Positions 11,932-22,669 of a DNA stretch of 64,000 bases are shown here, one piece after another. The notes beneath the pieces were generated by a model, which made no database searches, was not told the DNA's origin, and saw only the letters and a list, made by a program, of their open reading frames with translations. Positions within the stretch are counted from its first letter, which is position 1, and each line of letters begins with the position of its first letter. A program made the position numbers and the translations under genes. The stretch covers positions 400,635-464,634 of the forward strand of contig JBPESP010000002.1 of assembly GCA_051710585.1 (NCBI GenBank), written 5' to 3'. The DNA comes from JBPESP01 sp051710585 (GTDB lineage: Bacteria > Pseudomonadota > Gammaproteobacteria > Enterobacterales > Enterobacteriaceae).

Positions 11932-13739
11932 ATTGAGATCCTCTATATTTATCATTGGAATTGTACTCGATAAATTTTAACTTTTCAAGCTATAAATAGT
12001 AAAAAAATAATAGATTTATATCATGATGTATAAATACAAAATAATAAAACAACTTATTAACAAGCTAATTAATAACATTAATTAAAAAAAATTAACACGT
12101 TAAATTAAAAATATCATCAGATATGTTCATAACATCCTAATATAAACCCCGAGTATAACCTTTAAAACTACTTCTTTTTTATCTTATAAAAAAATTTTAT
12201 CTATATTAAAAGATAGATCAAGAATCACAACAAGAATAACGACATTTTTAGCAAAACTATATTTAAAATAATAGTGAATAATATAATAAATAAGCGAACC
12301 ATTCCTTATCTTTCTTCCACAGCATCTTATTTCAGTACAGAGATTTATTTATTTTCTCCTACCCTCCTTTATATCAGCCTATCTCTGCAGTGAGATAGGT
12401 GAGATATGAAATGAACTGCAAAAAAAATTCTTTCCTTTCTATCCATATTATTTGCCATTGTAAGGTATTTAAACTGTGCACCTTTGTCCATAAAAACCAG
12501 ATAATCTACCTTAAAAATACTAGATAACTCTAGATAACTCAAGATACGCAGGATAAAAAGCAGATATGACATGGAATGTAGCAATCGACCTTTCATTATC
12601 ATTTCTTAATTAGCCCAAGCGATAAAAAAACCAATTGCACGCAAAAAATAACGTTCATCATGAATTATGCATTGGATTTTATTATCAGCTTCTTGACGCT
12701 GGATGCGTGCTAAATTAAAGACAGGAAACAAATCCTGTAACAGAGACCTGCTGCCCTATATCCAGTTTTATTGCCCAATACGCGAGCGTAACCTGTTACT
12801 GAAGCTATCTGGATAAGTGATGTTACACTACCATGTAACATGTGACGATAGTGCTCAATAAAGCGAAATAAAAATTTATTCTGGCGATGATAGCCTTTTC
12901 TATACTGGAGCGTCGTGGCCATATATAGACAAACAAGAGCTGTACGGGTAGTCCGTATAGTCTCCCATCACCCCCCGCCTATCCGGCACTTTTCACTCCT
13001 CGATAAGTACTTTTATTCGTGATTTTGCAATATTTATATGAGCGCGCTAGTGCTCCCTTTCGCAAAACACTGTTTGCTATAAACGATGTTTCTATCGATT
13101 CTGCTAATGCTCTGCACCTTGTACATCAGCCTATAGGAGCTATAAAAGCTCATCATCGCAGTATTTTTTTCTACGTCATATGAATCTATTGCTATTTATC
13201 GCCATTAGCGTCCTGACAGTCAGTAAGGACGCTAAACTTCCTGCTGTTGAGCTTTGGCGCCGACAACCTGCTGCTATTGTTCAGCATTGTAGGTAATTAA
13301 CAGAATATGCCACCTAATTTAGTGTTAGTAGCTATTTCTGGAATTGCCTATGCAGTATCCTTGATCAGCATGCCCTGAGGCTTTATCTCCCATTTAATAA
13401 CCCTGTATTATATTTCGTTTTTGCCTATGTAGGTTTATTATTAACTGCCATTCTCACGCAGAATACACGCTGCACGTGAGCCATTTAAAGAAAAAAAATC
13501 CAAGCACTCATTAATGTAAAAAATTTCATTAGCCTCCAGTGCACCACTGCGCTGTTTTCTGCTGTTTATTTTGCTGTTGTTACTGTCGCTATAGGTCTTG
13601 TGTTATCGGGTCTTCAGCGCCTTTTATTTAGAAAAAGGCGCTATTTTAGCACCACTGCTAGAACTATACCAAAAAAGCATCAATAAAAAACCGCAGCATC
13701 ACCTATCAATTTTACGATGCCTCCGATAGAAATGATCCG
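11932..13739. other. Porin upstream region and decayed DNA
   Basis: The first 350 bases upstream of the porin are extremely AT-rich with A-tracts, as expected for a porin control region, but I could not define OmpR sites or a micF gene. An 8/6/8 inverted repeat lies at 12378-12399 and a perfect tandem pair of TAGATAACTC at 12521-12540. From about 13000 coding-like membrane scraps appear (for example NPVLYFVFAYVGLLLTAIL near 13390) that may be the start of dead rcsD or another lost gene. Confidence 0.35.
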
Positions 13740-14620
13740 CGGCCAATATCAAGCTATTTTGATGTGTTTTGGGGGCTAAAATAACAATTTCACGCTGCAT
13801 TATCTCAACGACAGCGATAACAGTCTGACCCCTTTATATCTCTACACAGTAGCTGTGTAAAAAAATCCCTGCTTTAGGATAATTATACAGGTTCGATGAT
13901 GTATTTATGCCGCAGAGAAATACTGTTGTAATAGGTAATATCCTAGATAAATGCAAAACCCCCTTGAGAGAAAAGCTGTTTCTTAAGAACTATTTTAACT
14001 ATCGCACACTTTTTAAGCATGCCGGCCATCCGGCTATCATTATCGTTTTTGATTTTCCAATCAATAATATTATTCCGCTAAAATAGCGCATGCTAATTTT
14101 CTGCTTAATAGCGCCACCAACGTCAGAATGGATGACAATGAAGTGACGGTATAAAGCGCCATGTGTCTTTAAACGGATGAATACCCCTAAATTGAAATCA
14201 CGGCGCAGTTATCTTATCCAACGCACTACTTGACTTTAATCGGGCAGTTCTGGTAGCGCATATCTCGATCGTTCAGGAGAACACTAAGCGATATCATCAG
14301 CACACAGTTTCCTCAAGAGGCAATATAGCTTGATGAGGCTGACTGATAATTTCCAGTTATTCATCTGCCTGAAGCTGCAAAGTTTCAACCAATCAACCAC
14401 CTTGTAACCTAAACCAATTGTGCGACGATGTACTACTGACCCCGCTTACCGCTTTTGAGTTAAAAGAGTTAGGACTGCTTCATCACTACCTGCTGCTTTC
14501 TGAAACTACTATTCTCGGGTGATGCAGAAGCTATTAGTAAAGTATTCACGATAATTCTTCTTAATGACATCAACACCTACTTGGGGTAAGATAATCTTGC
14601 GTGCAAGTAGATTGAATGAT
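13740..14620 (+). pseudogene. rcsD: Dead rcsD, phosphotransfer protein of the Rcs system
   Basis: RcsD passes phosphate from the sensor RcsC to RcsB in the envelope-stress phosphorelay. Broken pieces occur in the right order: ISSYFDVFWG and HYLNDSDNSL near 13745-13830 (family STYLDTLWG, YYLNGQDNSL), then GHPAIIIVFDFPINNIIP near 14025-14080 (family GHLATVVAFDLPINDLIP), a KIEIS-like piece near 14190, and GDAEAISKVFTIILL near 14520. Stops and shifts are frequent. It lies between the porin and gyrA, as ompC-rcsD...gyrA in E. coli. The gene probably extended beyond both ends given. No readable rcsB or rcsC was found. Confidence 0.7.
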
Positions 14621-16268
14621 GCTGGCAACATGATAACCTTTACTTTAAAAAAATATCAGCAGCAGCGGCAAGCAAGAACTAGGAACCTTAGCTAGAGCTA
14701 TTTATCAGGTCGGTAGAGAAAGACCACTATCAGCGCAGTTAGGGATTCATCTATTTTGTGCAATCAGTTCTACCGGTGCATGAGAGCGAGGTGATCGCAC
14801 AAATCCGGATAGATATATTTTTACACGATATAGCCTTAGTCTTCCCCTCGATCTATTTGAAGCAGAGGAAGATTAAAAAATACTACAGGACGCATTAGTC
14901 TTGTATAACATACGCAACAAAGAAATTCACACTATTGTTAGCGCTATGTTGGAATAATAGTTTTCTAAGTGCGTTTGTGTTATTGAATATCTTCTCAAAA
15001 AAAATCATCTTCTTAACGATGTTTTTTTTGATGATAGATCACATCAGACACAACATCATAAAGGATGATGTATTGTTACTGAACAAAGAAACTTAAAGGG
15101 ATATATAGCCCTCTAACTACTCGATATATTCAGGTAAATTACAATTCCAACACTCCGATGCTTTAGACAAAGTTATACTGATTGAGTAGCAGATAAGAGA
15201 GTTATAAAATGAATGAATCAAGCTGGCTTAAATCTCATCATTTTAGTGACTATCTAATCGTCCTATTCAGTATTCTAAAATCATTAATCATTAAGATAAA
15301 TCGAATGGATAAACCTAGTCAGTGAGTTCAAGGGTTACACCACCTATTCAGCTTTAATATTCAACGCATCCAGCCCATCGAAACCGTCCAGCAACCTTTA
15401 CTTTTAAATAAAAATATGGGTTGCCAAAATAATACCATATAGCGGCAGCTATAATTCCTGCCTAACGGACGATGCCAGGAACATCTATTTAGTTTGACTT
15501 ACCTGCTAAAGAACCCTGGCATCGCGCTATATATCCTGTAATGAATCCGCCATGCAGACTATGGCGCTACTGAGATACAGTAGGACGAAACACTGATGTA
15601 CAGGTTAGTGTTATTATTGATGATGACATCGATAAAATTGACCTACCTTGCTTTCAGATAATATAGATTAATGCATCATTAATCTTGATAAAAAAACCAT
15701 GCTGAGTACTACTGAGTTTGTTGCTACTCAAACTCAGTAGCGAGAGATTTCCTGACGAGGAAATCAGGATAAGTGGTAAATTGCTGGCGCTAGTAAATCA
15801 TCCAGCTGTGTATTATTTTTTCAATATTTATCAAGGCCTCTTCATTTTGCTGCTGTAAAAAAAAGAAATAAGGATGCACATAGTCATTACTACTGTTTTG
15901 CAGGTTGCCTGCATAACCCAATATTGGATCCCTTACCAGGCAGTGGTAGACAGCGTATTACAGAATACGATAACTTAACATACCACAAGCTTTTTTTCGC
16001 AACATCAGCGCCATTGTCCTATACGCTATGCCGCACATACTAAAATCTACCAATTACAACCTTTTTCCAGCGATATAAAATACCCGCTTAAGCTGATAAG
16101 GATCTAGAGAATTATCTTTATAAATAGCTGAAAATAGCTCAATATGTTGACCATAACATGAAGCGCTCTATATTCTTTGTTTTAATCATTTTGAATATAC
16201 CATGCTCTGTTCGGTTAGGTCAATTTACTTCCGAAAGCGCTGCCGTGTAACCTATTTTACTCGCCGAT
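14621..16268. other. Decayed DNA where rcsB/rcsC would be expected
   Basis: I cannot recognise rcsB or rcsC, which follow rcsD in E. coli. One coding-like piece starts MNESSWLKSHHFSDY at about 15209 but matches nothing I know. The segment contains a cluster of three inverted repeats at 15665-15765 and a wide repeat (CGATGCCAGG ... CCTGGCATCG, roughly 15462-15526). Confidence 0.4.
15665..15765. repeat. Cluster of three short-loop inverted repeats
   Basis: Within 101 bases there are AGATTAATG/CAT/CATTAATCT (15665-15685, arms 9), CTACTGAGTTTG with an 8-base loop and its complement (15709-15740, arms 12), and GATTTCCT/GACG/AGGAAATC (15746-15765, arms 8). All are perfect. No gene is identifiable here. 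Confidence 0.85.
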
Positions 16269-16298
16269 GCGGACCCCCCCGTCCCGGGGGGGGGAGGG
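16269..16298 (-). terminator. Homopolymeric C7/G9 hairpin just after gyrA
   Basis: Immediately beyond the gyrA stop codon lies a run of seven C, a five-base GTCCC, and nine G (plus-strand order), able to form a very stable hairpin in the gyrA transcript. There is no U-run after it, so it is not a standard intrinsic terminator, but its position suggests a 3' end stabiliser. Such pure G/C runs are out of character for this AT-rich sequence. Confidence 0.45.
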
Positions 16299-16299
16299 A

Positions 16300-18921
16300 T
16301 TATTTGTTTTCGTTGTCGGCATCATTGTCACCCTCTACATTATTATCCGCCTGCGGCTTAAGCCTTGCCACCGAATCTAGATCTTCGTCATCAATCGGTT
16401 CGACTACACGCTGCAGACCCACCACGTGTTCACCCTGCGTAGTGCGAATGAGCACCACGCCCTGGGTGTTACGGCCCACGATGCTTACCTCTAAGACCCG
16501 CGTACGCACCAGAGTACCGGCGTCTGTTATTATCATAATCTGATCGCAATCATCCACCTGTACTGCGCCAACCACTTCACCATTGCGTTCACGCACCTTA
16601 ATAGAAATCACGCCCTGGGTTGCACGGGACTTTGTCGGATATTCTGCCTGTGCAGTGCGCTTGCCATAGCCATTCTGGGTCACCGTCAAGATTTGCCCAT
16701 CGCCGCGTGGCACGATAAGAGACACTACCCGGTCGCCTTCAGCCAGATTGATACCACGCACGCCGGCTGCGATCCGCCCCATGCTTCGCACCTGGTTTTC
16801 CGGAAAACGCACCACTTTACCGTAAGCAGAGAACAGCATGATATCATTGCTACCGTCAGTCAGATCGACGCTAATTAGTTCATCGCCATCGTTAAGGTTA
16901 ACAGCAATGATACCGGCGCTACGCGGCCGGCTAAACTCAGCAAGGGAGGTTTTTTTTACAGTACCACCAGCGGTTGCCATGAAGACGTGCTGTCCTTCCT
17001 CATACTCATGTACCGGCAAGATAGCAGTGATACGTTCGTCGGGCTCCAGAGGCAGCAGATTGACTATGGGCCTCCCACGGGAGCCACGGCTAGCTTCCGG
17101 TAGTTGATAAACCTTCATCCAGTACATCCGTCCCAGACTCGAGAATAATAGGATTATGTCGTGGGTATTTGCCACCAGTAGCCGATCAATAAAGTCTTCT
17201 TCTTTAATATTAGCCGCTGACTTCCCTTTACCGCCACGCCGCTGCGCCTCATAGTCCGTCAACGGCTGATACTTCACATAACCTTGATGGGACAAGGTAA
17301 CTACAACATTTTCCTGATTAATCAGGTCTTCAATATTGATATCCGACGTATTAGCGGTAATCTCAGTGCGGCGTGGATCGTTATACTGCTCTTTTATGGC
17401 CACCAGCTCTTCACGGATAACCTCCATCAAACACTCAGGTTTCTGCAGGATACGAGTAAGCTTAGTTATCTGTGTCAGTAACTCCTGATATTCATACAAC
17501 AGTTTTTCATGCTCCATGGCGGTCAGTTTTTGCAGGCGTAAATCCATAATCGCCTGGGCTTGCTGCTCGGTCAGATAATACTGACCGTCGCGAATACCAT
17601 ATTCCGTCTTCAGCCATTCCGGCCGCGTAGAAGCGTCGCCAGCGCGCTCTACCATAGCTGAGACAGTACCAAGCGCCCATGAATGTGCAAGCAGGGCTAC
17701 TTTCGCTTCCGCTGGTGTCGGCAGCTGACGAATTAGCTCAATAATCGGATTGATGTTTGCCAGCGCTACCGCGAGTGCTTCCAGAATGTGTGCGCGCTCA
17801 CGCGCTTTACGTAATTTAAAAATCGTGTGGCGAGTTACCACTTCACGGCGGTGGTATACGAAAGCGGATAAAATATCCTTAAGCGGCAAGATCTTTGGTT
17901 TCCCCTGATGCAGCGCTACCATATTAATACCAAACGACACCTGCAGCTGGCTCAGGGAGTAGAGGTTATTGAGAACCACCCCTGCAACCGCATCGCGTTT
18001 AATTTCAATAACGATCCGCATACCGTCCTTATCAGACTCATCGCGCAAACCACTAATACCTTCGACGCGCTTTTCCTTTACTAGGTCGGCGATTTTTTCA
18101 ATCAGACGTGCTTTATTTACTTGATAGGGGATTTCATGCACGATGATAGTTTCTCGGCCGGACTTGCCGTCCGTTTCTACCTCAGCACGCGCACGGATGT
18201 ATATTTTGCCACGCCCTGTACGGTAGGCTTCTTCTATACCGTGGCGGCCATTAATAATAGCAGCAGTCGGAAAATCTGGCCCAGGAATGTGTTTCATTAA
18301 GTTTTCAACGCTGATGTTCTCATCGTCGATATAAGCCAGACAACCGTCAATGACTTCCGCGAGGTTATGAGGCGGTATGTTAGTAGCCATTCCCACTGCA
18401 ATGCCAGAAGAACCATTGACCAACAGATTTGGGATTCTCGTTGGCATAACATCGGGGATTTGTTCAGTACCGTCATAATTTAAAACATAATCGACGGTCT
18501 CTTTTTCTAAATCCGCCAGTAATTCATGGGCTATTTTAGCCATACGCACTTCAGTATAACGCATTGCCGCCGCGGGGTCACCATCAATAGAACCGAAGTT
18601 ACCCTGCCCATCCACCAGCATGTAACGCAGCGAAAATGGCTGTGCCATACGTACAATAGTGTCGTAGACGGCGATATCCCCGTGAGGGTGATATTTACCA
18701 ATGACATCTCCGACAATGCGCGCAGATTTTTTATAAGGTTTATTCCAGTCATTACCGAGCACGCTCATCGCGAATAGCACGCGACGGTGCACGGGCTTGA
18801 GCCCGTCACGCACGTCCGGCAAAGCGCGTCCGACGATAACGGACATAGCGTAATCCAAATAAGAACATTTTAGCTCTTCTTCGATATTCACCGGTGTAAT
18901 TTCTCTGGCAAGATCGCTCAT
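16300..18921 (-). CDS. gyrA: DNA gyrase subunit A
   Basis: The breakage-reunion subunit of gyrase, forming A2B2 with GyrB to introduce negative supercoils. The 873 residues (875 in E. coli) align throughout. The N-terminus is MSDLAREITPVNIEEEL, the catalytic Tyr122 sits in AAMRYTE, the GyrA box QRRGGKG is present in the C-terminal DNA-wrapping domain, and the protein ends in an acidic tail. Position 83, Ser in E. coli and a key residue in quinolone binding, is Ile here (HPHGDIAVYD, codon ATC at 18673-18675); Asp87 is kept. The start has AAGGATAA about 11 bases upstream. It is divergent from dead ubiG as in E. coli. GyrB is not in this window. Confidence 0.98.
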   Translation of the reverse strand: MSDLAREITPVNIEEELKCSYLDYAMSVIVGRALPDVRDGLKPVHRRVLFAMSVLGNDWNKPYKKSARIVGDVIGKYHPHGDIAVYDTIVRMAQPFSLRYMLVDGQGNFGSIDGDPAAAMRYTEVRMAKIAHELLADLEKETVDYVLNYDGTEQIPDVMPTRIPNLLVNGSSGIAVGMATNIPPHNLAEVIDGCLAYIDDENISVENLMKHIPGPDFPTAAIINGRHGIEEAYRTGRGKIYIRARAEVETDGKSGRETIIVHEIPYQVNKARLIEKIADLVKEKRVEGISGLRDESDKDGMRIVIEIKRDAVAGVVLNNLYSLSQLQVSFGINMVALHQGKPKILPLKDILSAFVYHRREVVTRHTIFKLRKARERAHILEALAVALANINPIIELIRQLPTPAEAKVALLAHSWALGTVSAMVERAGDASTRPEWLKTEYGIRDGQYYLTEQQAQAIMDLRLQKLTAMEHEKLLYEYQELLTQITKLTRILQKPECLMEVIREELVAIKEQYNDPRRTEITANTSDINIEDLINQENVVVTLSHQGYVKYQPLTDYEAQRRGGKGKSAANIKEEDFIDRLLVANTHDIILLFSSLGRMYWMKVYQLPEASRGSRGRPIVNLLPLEPDERITAILPVHEYEEGQHVFMATAGGTVKKTSLAEFSRPRSAGIIAVNLNDGDELISVDLTDGSNDIMLFSAYGKVVRFPENQVRSMGRIAAGVRGINLAEGDRVVSLIVPRGDGQILTVTQNGYGKRTAQAEYPTKSRATQGVISIKVRERNGEVVGAVQVDDCDQIMIITDAGTLVRTRVLEVSIVGRNTQGVVLIRTTQGEHVVGLQRVVEPIDDEDLDSVARLKPQADNNVEGDNDADNENK

Positions 18922-19167
18922 GGAGCTGTTATCCTTTTCTTTTACTAATGAAGCTGCTACCTGGATTTAAAATTTTAAAAGTATACCATCTTTTTTCTAT
19001 GAAAGATCTCCGTCACCGTTGAAGGGCACACGGGAATCATCTTATAATCGTAACTAGCCCCAAAAAAACCGCGTGGCACGATAAAACCACTTTTCCAAGC
19101 AAACAGGCTACCTGACGGTCCGGTTACGCGTATACTTAGTTAATCATATTGATTAAAGAGGTTTTAC

Positions 19168-19921
19168 GTGAGCCCTGAAGTGGCAATAAAGCGAACCAGC
19201 AGGTTATCTCTTGTCAGAAAAACATCGATCCGAACGAAATCGCCAAATTTAACGCCAGCGCAGTTCACTGATAGGATCTTGCAAAGAGAGTTCAAACTAC
19301 TACACTGCATCAATCTACTGCGCTTAGATTATATCCTCGAACGCACTGGCGGGCTATTTGGTAAAAAACGTAGTTGATGTGGGCTGCCGGAGCGGAATTT
19401 TGGTGGAAAGCACAGCGTTGGAAGGGGTAAAGTCACTGGGTCACCGGGTTAGGGTATGGCCTACAAGCTATTGGCAGATTCGCATGCCTTCACCCACTAG
19501 AAAGTGGGATAACTCTAGCAATATCACAAACAGACAGTGGAAAACACACTGAGGCACACATCTCAGAACCTATGATGTCGTGGCTCTATTATGGAAATAC
19601 TAGAGCATGTACCGGATCTAGAGTCAATTATTCTAGCTTGCGTCCATTTAGTAAAACCTGGCGAGGAAGTTTTTTCTCAATACTGGAAGTCTGGCTGATG
19701 GCTATCGTCGGCGCTAAATATATGCTAGGTTTGGTGCCACGAGAGACCAAAGATATTACAAAATTCATTAATCCCGCCGAATTGCTAGATTGAGTAGATC
19801 ATACCACACTGCGCGAGAAGCATATTATCGGACTGCATTACAATCTACTATGAGATCGTTTTTATCTTCGGAGGTAGCGTTGATATCAATCATATACTGC
19901 ACGCGCAGTGAGATGTAAAAA
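19168..19921 (+). pseudogene. ubiG: Dead ubiG, ubiquinone O-methyltransferase
   Basis: UbiG performs the two O-methylations of ubiquinone synthesis using S-adenosylmethionine. The relic begins with GTG after AGAGGT and reads EFKLLHCINLLRLDYI and ERTGGLFGKK (family EFKPLHRINPLRLGYI). In another frame follows the methyltransferase motif I piece VVDVGCRSGILVES, then LMAIVGAKYMLGLVP, INPAELLD, and finally GSVDINHILHAQ before a TGA at 19919-19921. At least three frame changes and several stops lie between these. The position between gyrA and nrdA matches E. coli. If no other copy exists, ubiquinone synthesis would be impaired. Confidence 0.88.
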
Positions 19922-20333
19922 CCGCCAGCCGCCTAATTTTTCTCTCTCACGCCTGCCCCTACTCCCGGTTAAGTCATATTCACCTACCCTTCCCATGCTA
20001 GCGTGTCCAGCGATTACATCTCCTTCTGAAAGCCATCACAATTTAGCTTTCAATTAAGCGACGATCATATTATTTATAAATTTTATCCCTATCACTTTAT
20101 AAGTGATAAACGCAGGTATAACAGTATGTTATACACTTTATAACACCTTTGCTAATAGTTATCCATAAAATTTAGGAAAGTTACTCACTTGCATTATGCA
20201 GGATTTTTACTATATCTTTAAAGAAAATTAAGAAAAAACTTAACATAGTAAATTGCCTCTGGCAAAGCAGTGTGTTTTGCCTTTACGCACCAGTAAAGGG
20301 GTTTCATATTATTTAGATAGGGTATACTGCCGC
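19922..20333 (+). promoter_or_regulatory. nrdA upstream region
   Basis: About 410 bases separate dead ubiG from nrdA. They contain an 8/3/8 inverted repeat TATCACTT/TAT/AAGTGATA (20090-20108) and a TTATCCATA at 20159-20167, one base off the DnaA-box consensus TTATCCACA. DnaA boxes control nrdA in E. coli, so this may be a kept site, but a single imperfect match is weak. I could not define NrdR boxes or a promoter with confidence. Confidence 0.3.
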
Positions 20334-22616
20334 ATGAACCAGAGTCTGGTCGTCACAAAACGCGATGGACGTAAAGAAACCATTAACCTTGACAAAATCC
20401 ACCGAGTCATTGGCTGGGCGGCCGAGGGTTTAAAAAACGTTTCTGTTTCCCAAGTAGAATTACGCTCTCATCTTCAGTTCTACAACGGCATTAAAACTGC
20501 TGACATTCATGAAACCATTATCAAAGCTGCAGCGGATTTGATTTCACGAGAAACGCCCGACTATCAGTATCTTGCCGCCCGGTTAGCGGTTTTTCATTTG
20601 CGTAAAAAAGCCTATGGCCAGTTTGAGCCGCCAAAACTCTACGATCATGTATCCCGGCTGGTCTCCATGGGTAAATACGATAAAAATTTACTGACCGATT
20701 ATAACACTGAAGAATTCAAAAAGATGGACGGGTTTATCGATCATTGGCGCGATATGAATTTTTCCTATGCCGCGGTCAAACAGCTAGAAGGCAAATATCT
20801 GGCGCAAAATAGGGTAACCGATGAAATTTATGAGAGCGCCCAGTTTCTATATATACTAGTCGCGGCCTGCCTATTCTCTAGCTATCCGCGCAAAACTCGG
20901 CTAGATTACGTTAAGCGGTTCTATGATAGCGTTTCAACGTTCAAGATATCGCTACCAACACCAATTATGTCCGGTGTACGCACCCCAACTCGTCAGTTCA
21001 GCTCCTGCGTACTCATAGAATGTGGCGATAGTCTTGACTCCATTAACGCCACCTCAAGTGCGATTGTGAAGTATGTATCCCAGCGCGCCGGGATAGGCAT
21101 TAACGCTGGCCGCATCCGCTCGCTAGGGAGTCCAATTCGCAATGGTGAAGCTTTCCATACCGGTTGTATTCCGTTTTATAAACATTTTCAAACTGCGGTC
21201 AAATCCTGCTCCCAAGGCGGCGTACGCGGCGGGGCGGCCACGTTGTTTTATCCCATGTGGCATCTGGAAATTGAAAGCCTGCTAGTCCTAAAAAATAACC
21301 GCGGTGTAGAAGCTAACCGAGTGCGGCATATGGATTACGGTGTGCAGCTTAATAAGCTGATGTATCAACGGCTTATTAAAGATCAGGATATCACGCTATT
21401 CAGCCCCTCCAGCGTACCAGGACTATATGACGCTTTCTTTGCCAATCAGGATGAATTCAAACGGCTGTATACTCTGTATGAGGAGGATAGCAACATCCGC
21501 CAGCGCCGCATCAAGGCGGTGGAGCTGTTCTCGCTAATGATGCAAGAGCGCGCTTCTACCGGACGGATCTATGTGCAAAATGTCGATCATTGTAATATCC
21601 ACAGCCCGTTCGACGCTGCTGTAGCACCGATTCGCCAATCCAATCTTTGTCTGGAAATCACCCTGCCCACTAAGCCTCTGGAGGATATCAACGGGGATAG
21701 TGGTGAAATCGCCCTGTGTGTACTGTCAGCCTTTAACCTTGGGGCTATCGACAGCCTTGACGATCTGGGCGAGCTGGCAATGCTTGCAGTACGCGCACTT
21801 GATGCGTTGCTAGACTACCAGGACTATCCAATCCCGGCCGCCAAGCGCGGTGCTATGGGCCGACGCACGCTTGGCATAGGCGTAATCAACTTCGCGTACT
21901 ATCTAGCTAAAAATGGCGTACGCTACTCCGACGGCAGCGCCAATAATTTAACCCACCGCACGTTTGAGGCCATTCAATATTATCTTTTGAAAGCGTCCAA
22001 CAATCTAGCTCGTGAGCGCGGCGCCTGTCCGTGGTTTTATGAAACAAGCTATGCAAAAGGTATTTTGCCCATAGATACCTATAAAAATGAGATCGATGAC
22101 ATTGTTAGCGAACCCCTACATTATGATTGGGAGACGCTGCGAGCGGATATCAAACAATATGGCTTGCGTAACTCTACCCTATCTGCACTGATGCCTTCAG
22201 AAACCTCTTCACAGATTTCTAATGCCACTAACGGCATTGAACCACCGCGCGGACTGGTAAGTATCAAAGCATCCAAAGATGGTATTTTGCGACAGGTAGC
22301 GCCAGAATCTATCCCGTTACAGAAAGCCTATGAGTTACTGTGGGAAATGCCAAGCAACAAAGGCTATTTGCATTTAGTAGGTGTGATGCAAAAGTTCATA
22401 GATCAAGCTATTTCTGCCAATACAAATTACGATCCGTCTCGTTTTCCGGCCGGAAAAGTACCAATGAAACAGCTGTTAAAAGATTTACTGATCGCGTATA
22501 AATTTGGGGTGAAAACCCTATATTACCAAAACACTCGCGACGGAGCAGAAGATGCGCAGGAAGACATGCAGTCGAGGCAGCATAATGATTGCAGAAACGG
22601 CGCTTGCAAGATTTAA
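20334..22616 (+). CDS. nrdA: Class Ia ribonucleotide reductase, large (alpha) subunit
   Basis: Reduces ribonucleoside diphosphates to deoxyribonucleotides together with NrdB, in aerobic conditions. The 760 residues (761 in E. coli) begin MNQSLVVTKRDGRKE, with the ATP-cone at the N-terminus. The active-site cysteines are all present: RQFSSCVLIE (Cys225), SNLCLEI (Cys439, the thiyl-radical residue, with its Asn and Glu neighbours) and EIALCVLSAFN (Cys462). The C-terminal redox pair is in CRNGACKI. I chose the ATG at 20334, which fits the family start; the frame is open 27 codons further up but that part has no similarity. It leads an apparent nrdA-nrdB-yfaE operon. Confidence 0.98.
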   Translation: MNQSLVVTKRDGRKETINLDKIHRVIGWAAEGLKNVSVSQVELRSHLQFYNGIKTADIHETIIKAAADLISRETPDYQYLAARLAVFHLRKKAYGQFEPPKLYDHVSRLVSMGKYDKNLLTDYNTEEFKKMDGFIDHWRDMNFSYAAVKQLEGKYLAQNRVTDEIYESAQFLYILVAACLFSSYPRKTRLDYVKRFYDSVSTFKISLPTPIMSGVRTPTRQFSSCVLIECGDSLDSINATSSAIVKYVSQRAGIGINAGRIRSLGSPIRNGEAFHTGCIPFYKHFQTAVKSCSQGGVRGGAATLFYPMWHLEIESLLVLKNNRGVEANRVRHMDYGVQLNKLMYQRLIKDQDITLFSPSSVPGLYDAFFANQDEFKRLYTLYEEDSNIRQRRIKAVELFSLMMQERASTGRIYVQNVDHCNIHSPFDAAVAPIRQSNLCLEITLPTKPLEDINGDSGEIALCVLSAFNLGAIDSLDDLGELAMLAVRALDALLDYQDYPIPAAKRGAMGRRTLGIGVINFAYYLAKNGVRYSDGSANNLTHRTFEAIQYYLLKASNNLARERGACPWFYETSYAKGILPIDTYKNEIDDIVSEPLHYDWETLRADIKQYGLRNSTLSALMPSETSSQISNATNGIEPPRGLVSIKASKDGILRQVAPESIPLQKAYELLWEMPSNKGYLHLVGVMQKFIDQAISANTNYDPSRFPAGKVPMKQLLKDLLIAYKFGVKTLYYQNTRDGAEDAQEDMQSRQHNDCRNGACKI

Positions 22617-22669
22617 AATTGATGCAGCGGGTAATAAAATCCCCCTCCCGCGTGTTAATGAGAGACACT

